Assembly: GCF_023546765.1 (NCBI RefSeq)
Contig: NZ_CP097484.1
Location: forward strand, 3,566,001 to 3,630,000
Direction of reading: 5' to 3'
DNA: 64,000 nt
DNA from: Methylobacterium tardum
GTDB lineage: Bacteria; Pseudomonadota; Alphaproteobacteria; Rhizobiales; Beijerinckiaceae
Below, one piece after another: positions 10,135-18,064 of the stretch. The notes beneath the pieces were generated by a model, which did no database searches, was not told where the DNA came from, and saw only the letters and a program-made list of their open reading frames with translations. The first letter of the stretch is position 1, and each line of letters opens with the position of its first letter. A program made the translations under genes and the position numbers.

Positions 10135-10366
10135 GGCGTCCGCCGGCCCCCCCGCCATCCGCGCCAGGGACACGCCCCGGGGCGGCGGCCACGCGTCGCG
10201 TGCCGTCGGGCAGCCTGGCGCCACCCGCAAGACACGCGCCGGACGACGTTTGGCCCGACTCGGCGTGCAAGCGCCCGCCAGGCTATCGGCGTACCGTGAC
10301 GTCGGCAACGTCGGCGGTCCGGCCTCGACCCTCGGCCGCCGGCCCGGGTTCCCGCCGGGACGCCGC

Positions 10367-11424
10367 TCAGATCATCGATATCTGAGCCGTCGCCCTCCCC
10401 TCCCCTCCGGGGCGCGCCGGGGACAGCCGCCCCTCGATGGCGTCGAGCATCGCCGGGTAGTCGTCGCCGCTCTCCAGCGGGATGGCGACGGCATTCTCGC
10501 CGAACCTCCGGAGGAGCAGTTCCGCATACTCGCCCGTGGCCCCGACCATGGCCGACAGCCTGCGCCCGGGCACTTGCGTCAGCGCGAGGATGCCCCGGCT
10601 CTTGGGTTCCTCGGCGTGCCGGGCCCGCGGCACCGGCGCGAACAGGAGGCGCCCCTGCATGAGGGTGAAGCGCACGGTGTGCATCGACCCGCCCTTGACG
10701 TCGGTCTGCATGACGAACGTCGCCACGGACAGGCCGCTTTGCAGCCGATCCCTCTGCACGAGGTTGCGGGGGGCCGGCGGGATCCCGAACGCCTGCTCGC
10801 TCAGCAGCGCGCCGCCCCCGTCCACGATCTCGTCGGCGAGCCTCGCGTTCTGCCGGGGATACACGCCGTCCAGGCCGCCGCCCATCACGGCTACGGTCCG
10901 CCCCCCGACCGAAGCGCGGTCGCGTGGGAGAGCTCGTCGACGCCGATCGCGAGGCCGCTTACGATCGTCCAGCCGGCCTCCACGAGCCGCCGCACGATGG
11001 CGGCCGTGACCTTCCGGCCGAATTCGCTCGGTTCCCTGGTGCCGATGCAGGCGACGCTCCGCTCGATCGCCCGGAGGTCACCCTTCGCGTAGAGGATCGG
11101 CGGTCGGTCCTGCAGGTCCCGGAGCGCCGCGGGATAATCCCCGTCGTGGACCGAGAGCACGCGTACCCCGAGCCGGTCGGCCTGATCCAGGGTCCGGGCC
11201 GCCCTGGCGAGCGCATCCGCGACGGCGTCCGCGTCCCGGAGCGACGCCGCCGCCGCCGCCGTGACGATGCCACGCAGTCCCCGCGGCTCGGCGTCGAAGA
11301 CCTCGCCCAACGTGCCGAAGCGCTCGGCGAGCCGCTCCGCGCCCGTCGGTCCCAGGCCGCGCAGGGACATCAGCGCGACGATGCCGGCGGGGCTCTTCGT
11401 GTCGATGTCCCTCATGAGCGGCAC
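10367..11424 (-). pseudogene. dprA: DprA-like protein, frameshifted
   Basis: DprA (DNA-processing, SMF) protein with the Rossmann-fold core that in DprA binds single-stranded DNA and loads RecA. The N-terminus has a helix-hairpin-helix-like LRGLGPTGAERLAERFG. The core shows CIGTREPSEFG, TIVSGLAIGVDELSH, MGGGLDGVYP, LLSEQAFG and the RN-containing PAPRNLVQRDRLQSGLS. The frame breaks near 10893; adding one G to the GGGGGG run gives SGGRTVAVMGGGLD, the expected family sequence. Starts are GTG 11424 or ATG 11415. Pairing with a phosphoribosyltransferase protein, and not a competence operon, suggests an accessory, possibly antiviral, role. From memory, DprA-PRTase pairs are listed among candidate phage-defence systems. 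Confidence 0.75.
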
Positions 11425-12186
11425 TTACCCCTGTCCGTCGCCGACGCGCGGGCGTCGGCGCCCGCCGAATCCGGCGCGCATCGTACCACGGCGTCGTGAA
11501 CGACTCCTCCGCCGCGGCTCGGCGTCGCGCTCGTCCGTCGCGTCCGTCGCTCAGGCCGAACCCGGCGCGCGCCGCGAGCGGTGTCCGGGCGGGTCTCGAC
11601 CCTTTCGCCCGGACCGCCGGGATTGAGGTCACGGGCCGGTGGCATCGACCTGGATGGCCGCCAGGGCCGCCAAGCCCCTCGCGTCGGCGGCCAGCGCGTC
11701 CCAGTCCTTCGAAAGGCGAGCCATCCTCGATCGTGAACTGCAAGGCCCCGTCGATGACATGGCCCCGGCGGATCGCCGCGACGCAAGGCGCGGGGCCAGC
11801 CCACGAAACGATCGGGCGATCAGAGCGATCTCGGATACATCGCAGGCTGCCTAGCCCGGCTCGATTCGGCTTCGCGCATGTGGGGACGCGATCCGCCGAC
11901 GCCCGCCCGACTTCGAACCGGGCAGACTTCGAGCCTGGCAAAGCGGACTGCACACCGTCCACCTCGATAAGGGAATGGATCGACCGGTCAAACCGGGCCG
12001 GTCAAGGCAGGCGCGGATGGTCCGGCCCCATGACCCCGTCGCGTATATCGAGGCGCCAAACCCAGATGGGCCGGCCCGCGACGATCTAGCCGACCCAAGC
12101 ATGATCGCGACGCGGCTTTCAATCGCAAGTGGAGCTGGGTATGCTGATGCAGCTCTCTGGTTCGGCGGGATAGGCGGAGCTAGACG
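11425..12186. other. Intergenic region between divergent genes
   Basis: No domain-bearing frame on either strand. It separates the divergent DprA-like gene (minus) and a small plus-strand gene, so promoters for both should lie here, but I cannot point to a convincing -35/-10 pair. Confidence 0.35.
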
Positions 12187-12399
12187 ATGCCGGAAAAGCG
12201 CGAGACGATCCACTCCCGCCTGCAAATGATCGCCAGCCTGCTGGGCGTCCCCGTACAGGATTTGATTTCCGGGACGGTGCCCCGGCGGTTGTGGGCCGAC
12301 AACGAGTGCATGCGCCTATGGCGCGGCCTCAGGACCGAGGCTGGCCGCGATGCGGCCCTCGATGCCCTACGCAGCATCTTGGAAGCGGAACGGCGTTGA
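12187..12399 (+). CDS. Small hypothetical protein (70 aa)
   Basis: A 70-residue soluble protein. Residues 1-30 (MPEKRETIHSRLQMIASLLG onward) look like an amphipathic two-helix segment followed by a second helical half ending in ALRSILEAERR. The sequence resembles short HTH-like proteins, but no family is recognised. A purine-rich GGCGGAG precedes the ATG. Residue use is normal for a real gene, unlike the overlapping frames. It stands alone on the plus strand. Confidence 0.5.
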   Translation: MPEKRETIHSRLQMIASLLGVPVQDLISGTVPRRLWADNECMRLWRGLRTEAGRDAALDALRSILEAERR

Positions 12400-12706
12400 G
12401 TGGTGTGCGGCTCCCTTGCCGGCGCGATCCACTTCGTTCCGGCTAAACGGGTGGCTGCTTCCTTCAGCGTGCCGGCTTAGCTTGCGGCCACGTCAGGGGC
12501 GCGCGTTTGTTTCTCCGGGTGAAGGCATCCGTACCGGGCTTACCGGGCGAGACAGGATCGTCAGCCTTGGCGACGACCAGTTAACTCACGCCGCAGCGTC
12601 GCCCGCGAAGCCCGAGCCGGCGGCCGGTCAGGATGCCCTGTCGGCGCCGTCGAGGGAACCACCGCCGATCCGGACCAGTCCCAGCAAGACACCCACCGCC
12701 CGCGTC
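12400..12706. other. Intergenic region, convergent genes
   Basis: About 300 bases between a plus-strand small gene and the 3' end of the minus-strand exonuclease gene. I see no gene and no clear stem-loop. Confidence 0.3.
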
Positions 12707-13621
12707 TCAAGCGATGGTCTCCGAGCCGGCCTGGGCCGGGACGACCATCGCACGACCAGCGGAACAGAGCCGCCAAGCGTCCACGAACCGCCCCAGGTGG
12801 GGGCTCGCCGCCCGCGCGCGGTCGAGGTGGTCCATGAGGTCGAGGACCGATCGATCGTGCCCGGCCGCGTCCGTCCGTCCGGACAGGTGAGCCCAGCGCA
12901 GGTAGAGCGCGTAGAGGTTCAGGCAGTCCGTCTCGCAATACGCCCTGACCCTCTCGGTCTCGCCCGCGGCGACCATCGCCGACACGCGGGACCCGTGCTC
13001 GCCCATCTTGCCCGGCAGGCCGATCGAGGCCGCGGCCTCGTCGAGGGTCAGCCGCTGCGCCGCTCCGTGCTCGGACGTCGCGTCCATCAGGTCGTTGTGC
13101 CAGTCCAGGGCGAACCGATGCCGGTAACCCTCCCACCGCGTCCCGCGGCGGAACCAGGCGGGCGCCTCGACGCCGTGCATCATCGACCGCGCCAGGATCG
13201 TCGGCATGTCGAACGCCCGGCCGTTCCATGTCACCACGCGGTAGCGGCGCGCCTCGAAGAACCTCCAGAACGCCCGGAGCAGGCGCGCCTCGTCCCAATC
13301 CCCCTCCCCGCCGCTGCGGCACGCCGTCACCGCGTACGATTCCCGCCCGCCGGGCTCGCGCAGGATGTCCGCGGTGACGAACGAGATCGCCACGATCCGG
13401 TGCCAAGCGTTCTTCGGGAAACGGTCGGGAGGCCAGTCCGGGGGCACCAAGGCGGCGTCGGGGACGGTCTCGATGTCGAGGGCCAGCAGGGCGTCGTGTG
13501 GAGCGGCCCCATCGACCGGTCGGGGCCGGACCGGGCGGGCGGCGTCGGCGACGCGCGTGGACGCGGGACGCGGGGTCGGCGCGGGTTCGGGATCGGGCGC
13601 GGACGCCGGGCAGGTCTGCAT
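12707..13621 (-). CDS. PolB-like 3'-5' exonuclease (DEDD fold)
   Basis: Predicted 3'-5' exonuclease of the RNase H-like, PolB-related family (304 residues). The four acidic blocks can be followed: LLALDIETVPD (Asp and Glu of motif I, near residue 50), VVTWNGRAFDMPTI (motif II), a middle block with ALDWHNDLMDA, and the C-terminal AYCETDCLNLYALYLRW carrying the motif III Asp and Tyr. The first 40 residues are Pro/Ala-rich and probably disordered, so the true start could be downstream of the ATG at 13621. It is on the same strand as the AAA+/metallophosphoesterase cluster upstream, separated from it by about 550 bases, and may process nucleic acid for that cluster. Confidence 0.8.
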   Translation of the reverse strand: MQTCPASAPDPEPAPTPRPASTRVADAARPVRPRPVDGAAPHDALLALDIETVPDAALVPPDWPPDRFPKNAWHRIVAISFVTADILREPGGRESYAVTACRSGGEGDWDEARLLRAFWRFFEARRYRVVTWNGRAFDMPTILARSMMHGVEAPAWFRRGTRWEGYRHRFALDWHNDLMDATSEHGAAQRLTLDEAAASIGLPGKMGEHGSRVSAMVAAGETERVRAYCETDCLNLYALYLRWAHLSGRTDAAGHDRSVLDLMDHLDRARAASPHLGRFVDAWRLCSAGRAMVVPAQAGSETIA

Positions 13622-13662
13622 GTCGTCTCCCTCGTCGTTACGGGCCGGCCCACCGCGGCGCC

Positions 13663-13998
13663 TCAGTCGGCGTTCGGGTCAAGGTCGTCCCAGCCTCGCC
13701 TCGAAGAACCGCGCCCGCCGGGCGACGGCAAGCCGTCGAGGCCGTGTGCGAGGTCGTCGCGCGCGTCGAAGCCGGGATCCAGCTCGATCTCGTAGGGCAC
13801 GCGGAAAAGATCGTCCGGCCGGCGGCCAGACGCCGCCCGCCGAGGCACAGCGAGGAACCCGCGGCCGCGCACGGGGACCGCACGCCTGGCGCTCGTCCCG
13901 CTCGGTCCCCGCGCACGGCGGCAGCCCGCTCCCTCCCCGGCGCCGGTCTCGGGCCGGGACGGCTTTCGCGGGGGGCATGACAAGGATGTCCGTGCGCT
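13663..13998 (-). CDS. Possible small protein with acidic C-terminus
   Basis: A frame of about 112 codons whose C-terminal 45 residues look like coding sequence (DDLFRVPYEIELDPGFDARD, then WDDLDPNAD before the stop). The N-terminal half is Arg/Pro-rich and unconvincing, so the true start may be near 13820. No family is recognised. It lies between the exonuclease and the ParA-like gene on the same strand. Confidence 0.3.
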   Translation of the reverse strand, partial: SARTSLSCPPRKPSRPETGAGEGAGCRRARGPSGTSARRAVPVRGRGFLAVPRRAASGRRPDDLFRVPYEIELDPGFDARDDLAHGLDGLPSPGGRGSSRRGWDDLDPNAD

Positions 13999-14167
13999 CA
14001 TTCTACGCTCCTCGGTGCAAGGGCCGGCCCGCGCCCAGCGGCATGCCGCAGCGGGGTCCGGAACGGCGACCGTCCCCGCATCGGGAACGGCCGGGGGCTT
14101 GATGGGACGGGCGCCCGGGCTGGCGCCGACGCACCCGGGCGAACTCGGCGACAGGCGTCGGACCACG

Positions 14168-15052
14168 TCAGGCCCGGCGCGGCATGATGCCGGCCGGCTC
14201 GCCGTCCGAGCTCCGACGGGCATGCGTCGCGCCGACCCGCGCGGGCAGCGCACGCCGGCCGGGCGCGCACGCGGCATGGCGCGGCCAACCCATCGCCTCG
14301 ACGGCGGCGTCGAGCTCCTCATAGGCGTTGGCCAGTCCGACGAGCCGGTCGGACAACGCCAGCTCGGCGGGCAGCGTCCGCGCGGCCATCAGCGTCGCGA
14401 GGTCGGCGGCCTCCAGCCGCCTCGCCCCGGGATCGGCCGCGACGCAGAGCGCCAAGGCGGCGAGGAGCATGCCCATGCGGATGACAGTCGCGTCCGCCTC
14501 CCAGGCGGCGAGGCGACGACGCTCGGCCGGCGACAGCCAGGGCAGCGCCATCGGCAGCGCCCGGGTCGCGAACGGCAGGCGCGGCCCCACGGCCGAGGCC
14601 AGCTGCGCCCGGGTCCGGAGTTCCGACTGCCCCGGCCCCGCCAGGAACCAGGCCGGGGGCGCCGCGGCGAAGGCCCCGGCGTCCTCCGCGGCGAGATACC
14701 GCGCCGCCCTCAGCGCCCGGGAGGCGGAGGCCTCCTGGAAGCCGACCGTGACCACGGCATCGAACTGATTCCGCAAGGCGCGGTCGCGCACGCTGGTCAG
14801 GGGCAGCGCGGCGACGAAGTCGCCGCCAAGCGTGGTCGCCGCGCGCGCCGCCCGCTCGACCTCGAACGCATTCGCGTTCGGGGCGAGGGCGACGACCGAC
14901 GTCCCCCCGGGCGCCCCGGCGCCCCCGGCCGCGGGGGCCGCCCCGGCGAGGGCGAGGGTGGTGTCGCCGTGCAAGGCGGACAACCCGAGGCAGAGCATGC
15001 GGCCGCACAGCGCGCCCGCGTCGTCGTCGGAGAAGAAAGCGATCTTGGTCAC
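14168..15052 (-). CDS. ParA/MinD-like protein without a P-loop
   Basis: Protein of about 294 residues. The opening TKIAFFSDDDAG and later DFVAALPLTSVRDRALRNQF and FDAVVTVGFQEASA follow the layout of a ParA/MinD NTPase (first strand, switch region, partner-binding strand). The deviant Walker A (KGGxGKT) is replaced by DDDAGALCG, so nucleotide binding in the usual way is unlikely. This family link is inference from pattern only. The GTG at 15052 is preferred, with GGAGG eight bases before it; the ATG at 15058 sits too close to that site. It has a relative at the head of the cluster (22138-22692), which shares a WYLG/WFLA block and its spacing. Role unknown, perhaps a scaffold or regulator. Confidence 0.5.
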   Translation of the reverse strand: MTKIAFFSDDDAGALCGRMLCLGLSALHGDTTLALAGAAPAAGGAGAPGGTSVVALAPNANAFEVERAARAATTLGGDFVAALPLTSVRDRALRNQFDAVVTVGFQEASASRALRAARYLAAEDAGAFAAAPPAWFLAGPGQSELRTRAQLASAVGPRLPFATRALPMALPWLSPAERRRLAAWEADATVIRMGMLLAALALCVAADPGARRLEAADLATLMAARTLPAELALSDRLVGLANAYEELDAAVEAMGWPRHAACAPGRRALPARVGATHARRSSDGEPAGIMPRRA

Positions 15053-15096
15053 AAGCATGCCCTCCTTAAACGCGTCCCCGGAACGGGACGATGCCA

Positions 15097-15116
15097 ATAT
15101 ACCCATGGGGGGTATT
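15097..15116. promoter_or_regulatory. Palindromic site upstream of the ParA-like gene
   Basis: ATACCC (15099-15104) and GGGTAT (15110-15115) form an imperfect palindrome in a locally AT-rich stretch about 45 bases upstream of the GTG at 15052. The arms resemble operators of CsoR/FrmR-type repressors, and a CsoR/FrmR-like protein is encoded at 30315. The connection is only suggested by the pattern. Confidence 0.35.
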
Positions 15117-15167
15117 GTTGTCCGCCTGTCGCGGCCGCCTTCAGTCGAAGATGAGTCACGAGTCCGT

Positions 15168-15198
15168 AGCGCGAAGGCAGTCATTCTCCCTTCGCGCT
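15168..15198. repeat. 10-bp inverted repeat
   Basis: AGCGCGAAGG at 15168-15177 pairs perfectly with 15189-15198 across an 11-base loop. No T-run follows on either side. It lies between the FtsH-type gene and the ParA-like gene and could be a weak terminator for the former or an operator for the latter. Confidence 0.45.
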
Positions 15199-15523
15199 TA
15201 GCGCCGTGTTCACCAATCGCGCCCTCCGATCAGTCGATGCGCCAGGTAACTCAGTGAGGCGATCGGCGCACCGCCGCCGATGCCTCGTCATGTTGACTCG
15301 TTTTGAGAACCCTCCCGCATCGATCGCCGCTCTACTGCACGCGACACTTGGATCAACTTGGGATCAGGATCGACTATCGCCGCAGTCGATTTCGCTGTTT
15401 GCTCGCAGATCGAAGACGAGACTATTTCAGTCCAGCGCACTCGATCGCGGAAACGCCGTGTATTCGACGCGGCCGGGGGCGCCGCGATCGTGGATCGGCG
15501 ACATTGTCCACAGGCGCCACGGC
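15199..15523. other. Intergenic segment
   Basis: No gene recognised. It separates the end of the AAA+ metalloprotease gene from the hairpin and operator-like site upstream of the ParA-like gene, so the latter probably has its own promoter here. Confidence 0.3.
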
Positions 15524-17566
15524 TCACCTGTCGGCGTCCGGCTCGCCCCGGCGGCGCGAGCCCCGGATTATCTTTCTGATCGCCGCGTCGCCGATGTCGC
15601 CCTGGCGATCCAGGGCATCGGCCAGCCGACCCAAGGCCGCCCGCCGGGCCCGAACGGCCCCGGAGGCACGCCCGTACGCCGCCGTCAGGCGAAGGTGCAC
15701 GGCGGCCGCCACGCCGGGGACGCGCAGCAGGTCGGCCGTGGCCGCCTTCGGGAGCGCCACCAGGGGCGTGCGCGGCGAGAAGCCGAGGTGGGTCTCCATC
15801 GCGACGGCGAGGCGCGTCGCCGCCGCGAGGTCCTCCGCGGCCCCGGCCGTCACGTCGCCGAACACGGCCTCCTCCGCGGCCCTGCCCGCCAGCATGATGG
15901 CGAGGCGCTCGTCGAGCTGCGCCTCGGTGACGGGACCCGCCCCTTCCCCGGCCCCGATCCACGCCGCGCCGCCTTCGGCGCCGATCGCGGCCGACAGCGA
16001 CGCCGCCCCCGCCCCGATCGTCGCGGCGGCGAGCACGTGCCCCGCCTCGTGGACCGCGACCCTGCGGCGTACGCTCGCGGGCAACGGCGGCCACGCCTCA
16101 GCCGCCGCCGCGGCAAGATCCGCCGCGTCGAGGTCGCGCCCCGCCCGGCGCGCAAGCCCGCGGGCCCGGCGGACCACCGCCTCGGCGTCGGCGCCGGTGG
16201 CGCCGAGCAGCTGGCCCGCGAGGGGCCGCAGGTCGAGGCCCGGCAGGGCGCCGGCGAGGTATCCGCGCAGGATGAGGGCCAGGTCGACGGCGTCCGGCGG
16301 CTGGATCCGGACGTGGCGCTCAAGCCGGCCCGACCTCAGGATCGCGGGGTCGATCCGGCCGGGGTGGTTGGTCGTCCCGACCACCACGACCCCCTCGCGG
16401 GAGGCGGCCCCGGCCAGGTGTTCGAGCAGGGCGTTGACGACCTGCGTGGCGTAATCCCGGCTATGCTCGGGAAAGCTCGCGCGGTCGCCGAAGGAGTCGA
16501 TCTCGTCGACGAGGGCCACGCAGGGGGAGCGGCGGGCGCGGTCGAAGAACGCGCGCATCGCGCCCAGGGTGTGGCCGAGGTGGCCGTCGCGGGCCGCCTG
16601 CCATTGCGCGAGCGAGCCCGCGATCAGGGGGAGTCCGGCGCTGCGGGCCAGCGCCGCCGCGAAGGCCGTCTTGCCCACGCCCGGGGGACCGGACAGCAGG
16701 GCCGCGGATTCGAGGTCGGCCCACCGCGGCGCAGCCGGCCCGCCGGCGAGCCACGCCCTCAGGTCGAGGACGAGGGAAAGGCCCCAGTCGCGGGCGGCGC
16801 CGTAGCCGTGCAGCTCCTCCAGCCCCGGTCCGCCCCGGTCGGTCCCGGCCTTGGCGGACACGATCGCGGCGAGCCTGCTCGCGGAGCCTTCGCCGCCGCG
16901 CGCGGCGTGCACGGCCAGGCTCAGGTCCCCGGGATCGCAGAGCGCGGCCCCGGCGGCGGACAGGCGCGACCGCGGCGCCGCGCCCGTCACCGCCTCGACG
17001 ACGAGGGCGACCTCGGTCGGGTCGAGGGCCTCCACCTCGATCCGGAGCTCGGCGCCGCGCACCGGGTCGCGCGGCAGCAGCCGCGCAGGATCCTGCGAGA
17101 CCCCGATCACGACGGCGCCGTCCTGGAGCGCCTGCCGGACCTCGCCGTTTCGCCTGTCCGGCTGGTGCCCCGACGACGAGCCGTCGGCCTGCACGACCAG
17201 GGCGGTTCCCGCACGGCCGTCGCCGCGCGGGAACCGCCGCCCCGGGTCGACGAGGCACAGCGCGGACGCGGAGGCGACCGGCTCGACCCATTCCATGGCC
17301 GGCACGGTCACCAGCAGGATCGCGGGGCCGAGCCGGGGAAGCGCGCCGACCCCGCCGACGGCGTCCACCGCGCGGCCGAGGGCGACGGCCGCGCCGGCGA
17401 GGTCGGCGCTCGGGCGCCGGGGGCCGTCGAGGAGTGCGTCGACCGCCTCGTCGAAGCTCGCCGCCGGACGGCCGTCCTCGACCAGGAGGGCGAGGAACGC
17501 GCGCGCCGTCGCCTCGCGGCGCGGGATCGCGGACGCGGCGCGGGTCGGACCCACCCCGGCCGTCAC
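15524..17566 (-). CDS. Soluble FtsH-type AAA+ zinc metalloprotease
   Basis: AAA+ ATPase with an M41-type peptidase domain, about 680 residues. Walker A is LLSGPPGVGKTAFAAALA (near residue 292), Walker B VALVDEIDSFGDR (near 352), and the arginine-finger region ILRSGRLERHVRI. The zinc site HEAGH is near residue 505, and the third-ligand block AGRAAEEAVFGDVTAGAAEDL near 577 matches FtsH, so it should be an active ATP-driven protease. Unlike FtsH it has no membrane segments. The first 280 residues form a different domain, with VPAMEWVEP and GVSQDPARLLP blocks shared with the fragment at 43388-43894. The GTG at 17566 follows GGGAGG and overlaps the upstream stop (GTGA), so the genes are coupled. 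Confidence 0.85.
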   Translation of the reverse strand: MTAGVGPTRAASAIPRREATARAFLALLVEDGRPAASFDEAVDALLDGPRRPSADLAGAAVALGRAVDAVGGVGALPRLGPAILLVTVPAMEWVEPVASASALCLVDPGRRFPRGDGRAGTALVVQADGSSSGHQPDRRNGEVRQALQDGAVVIGVSQDPARLLPRDPVRGAELRIEVEALDPTEVALVVEAVTGAAPRSRLSAAGAALCDPGDLSLAVHAARGGEGSASRLAAIVSAKAGTDRGGPGLEELHGYGAARDWGLSLVLDLRAWLAGGPAAPRWADLESAALLSGPPGVGKTAFAAALARSAGLPLIAGSLAQWQAARDGHLGHTLGAMRAFFDRARRSPCVALVDEIDSFGDRASFPEHSRDYATQVVNALLEHLAGAASREGVVVVGTTNHPGRIDPAILRSGRLERHVRIQPPDAVDLALILRGYLAGALPGLDLRPLAGQLLGATGADAEAVVRRARGLARRAGRDLDAADLAAAAAEAWPPLPASVRRRVAVHEAGHVLAAATIGAGAASLSAAIGAEGGAAWIGAGEGAGPVTEAQLDERLAIMLAGRAAEEAVFGDVTAGAAEDLAAATRLAVAMETHLGFSPRTPLVALPKAATADLLRVPGVAAAVHLRLTAAYGRASGAVRARRAALGRLADALDRQGDIGDAAIRKIIRGSRRRGEPDADR

Positions 17567-18018
17567 GCGCGCCTCCCGCGGCGGGGCCGCGCCGCGCGTC
17601 CAGACCGCGCGGTCCACGCCCGCGCGATCCGGGCCAACTCGCCGTGGCCGGGGCGCGACCGCGACAGGGCGCGCAGCGCGTGGGACAGCACGACGCCCGC
17701 GGTCGGGTCGCCGTCCCGGTGCGCCAGGACGAGAAGGTTCCCCATCACCAGGTCGGCGAGCGGGCCCTCGGGACCGTGGTGGCGGATCCGGTCGATGGCG
17801 ACGGCCGCGGCCGCGGCGGGATCGCCGGCCCGGGCCGCGGGCCAGCGGCGCTCGTGCAGGATCGCGGTCGCGGCGACAGCGCCCGCCAGGGCCGTCACGT
17901 CGGACTTGGCGATCTCGGACGGCGCCCGGGTCCGCCACAGGGTCAGCGGGCAGCAGCGCGGCGGCATCGTCCCGCCCCGACGCGCCAAGCGCGGGCCGCG
18001 TGCTCTCGACATGTCCAT
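17563..18018 (-). CDS. Small helical protein coupled to the AAA+ protease
   Basis: Protein of about 151 residues. The N-terminal 20 residues are Arg-rich, followed by a helical, Ala-rich body (VTALAGAVAATAIL, LADLVMGNLLVLAHRDGD). It ends in a basic tail, SGRAARPRRGRRA. No family is recognised. It starts at ATG 18018 with GGGAG five bases upstream, and its TGA overlaps the GTG of the FtsH-type gene by four bases. The tight coupling suggests a partner or adaptor of that protease. Confidence 0.55.
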   Translation of the reverse strand: MDMSRARGPRLARRGGTMPPRCCPLTLWRTRAPSEIAKSDVTALAGAVAATAILHERRWPAARAGDPAAAAAVAIDRIRHHGPEGPLADLVMGNLLVLAHRDGDPTAGVVLSHALRALSRSRPGHGELARIARAWTARSGRAARPRRGRRA

Positions 18019-18064
18019 GTGCGCTCCCATTCCCAGCTCCGGTGTTCGGGATCGTGGCGGCGCC

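Noticed and set aside
12350..13795. Plus-strand frame of about 480 codons over the exonuclease gene
   Set aside because: The minus strand has DEDD exonuclease motifs; the plus translation is an Arg/Pro-rich shadow.
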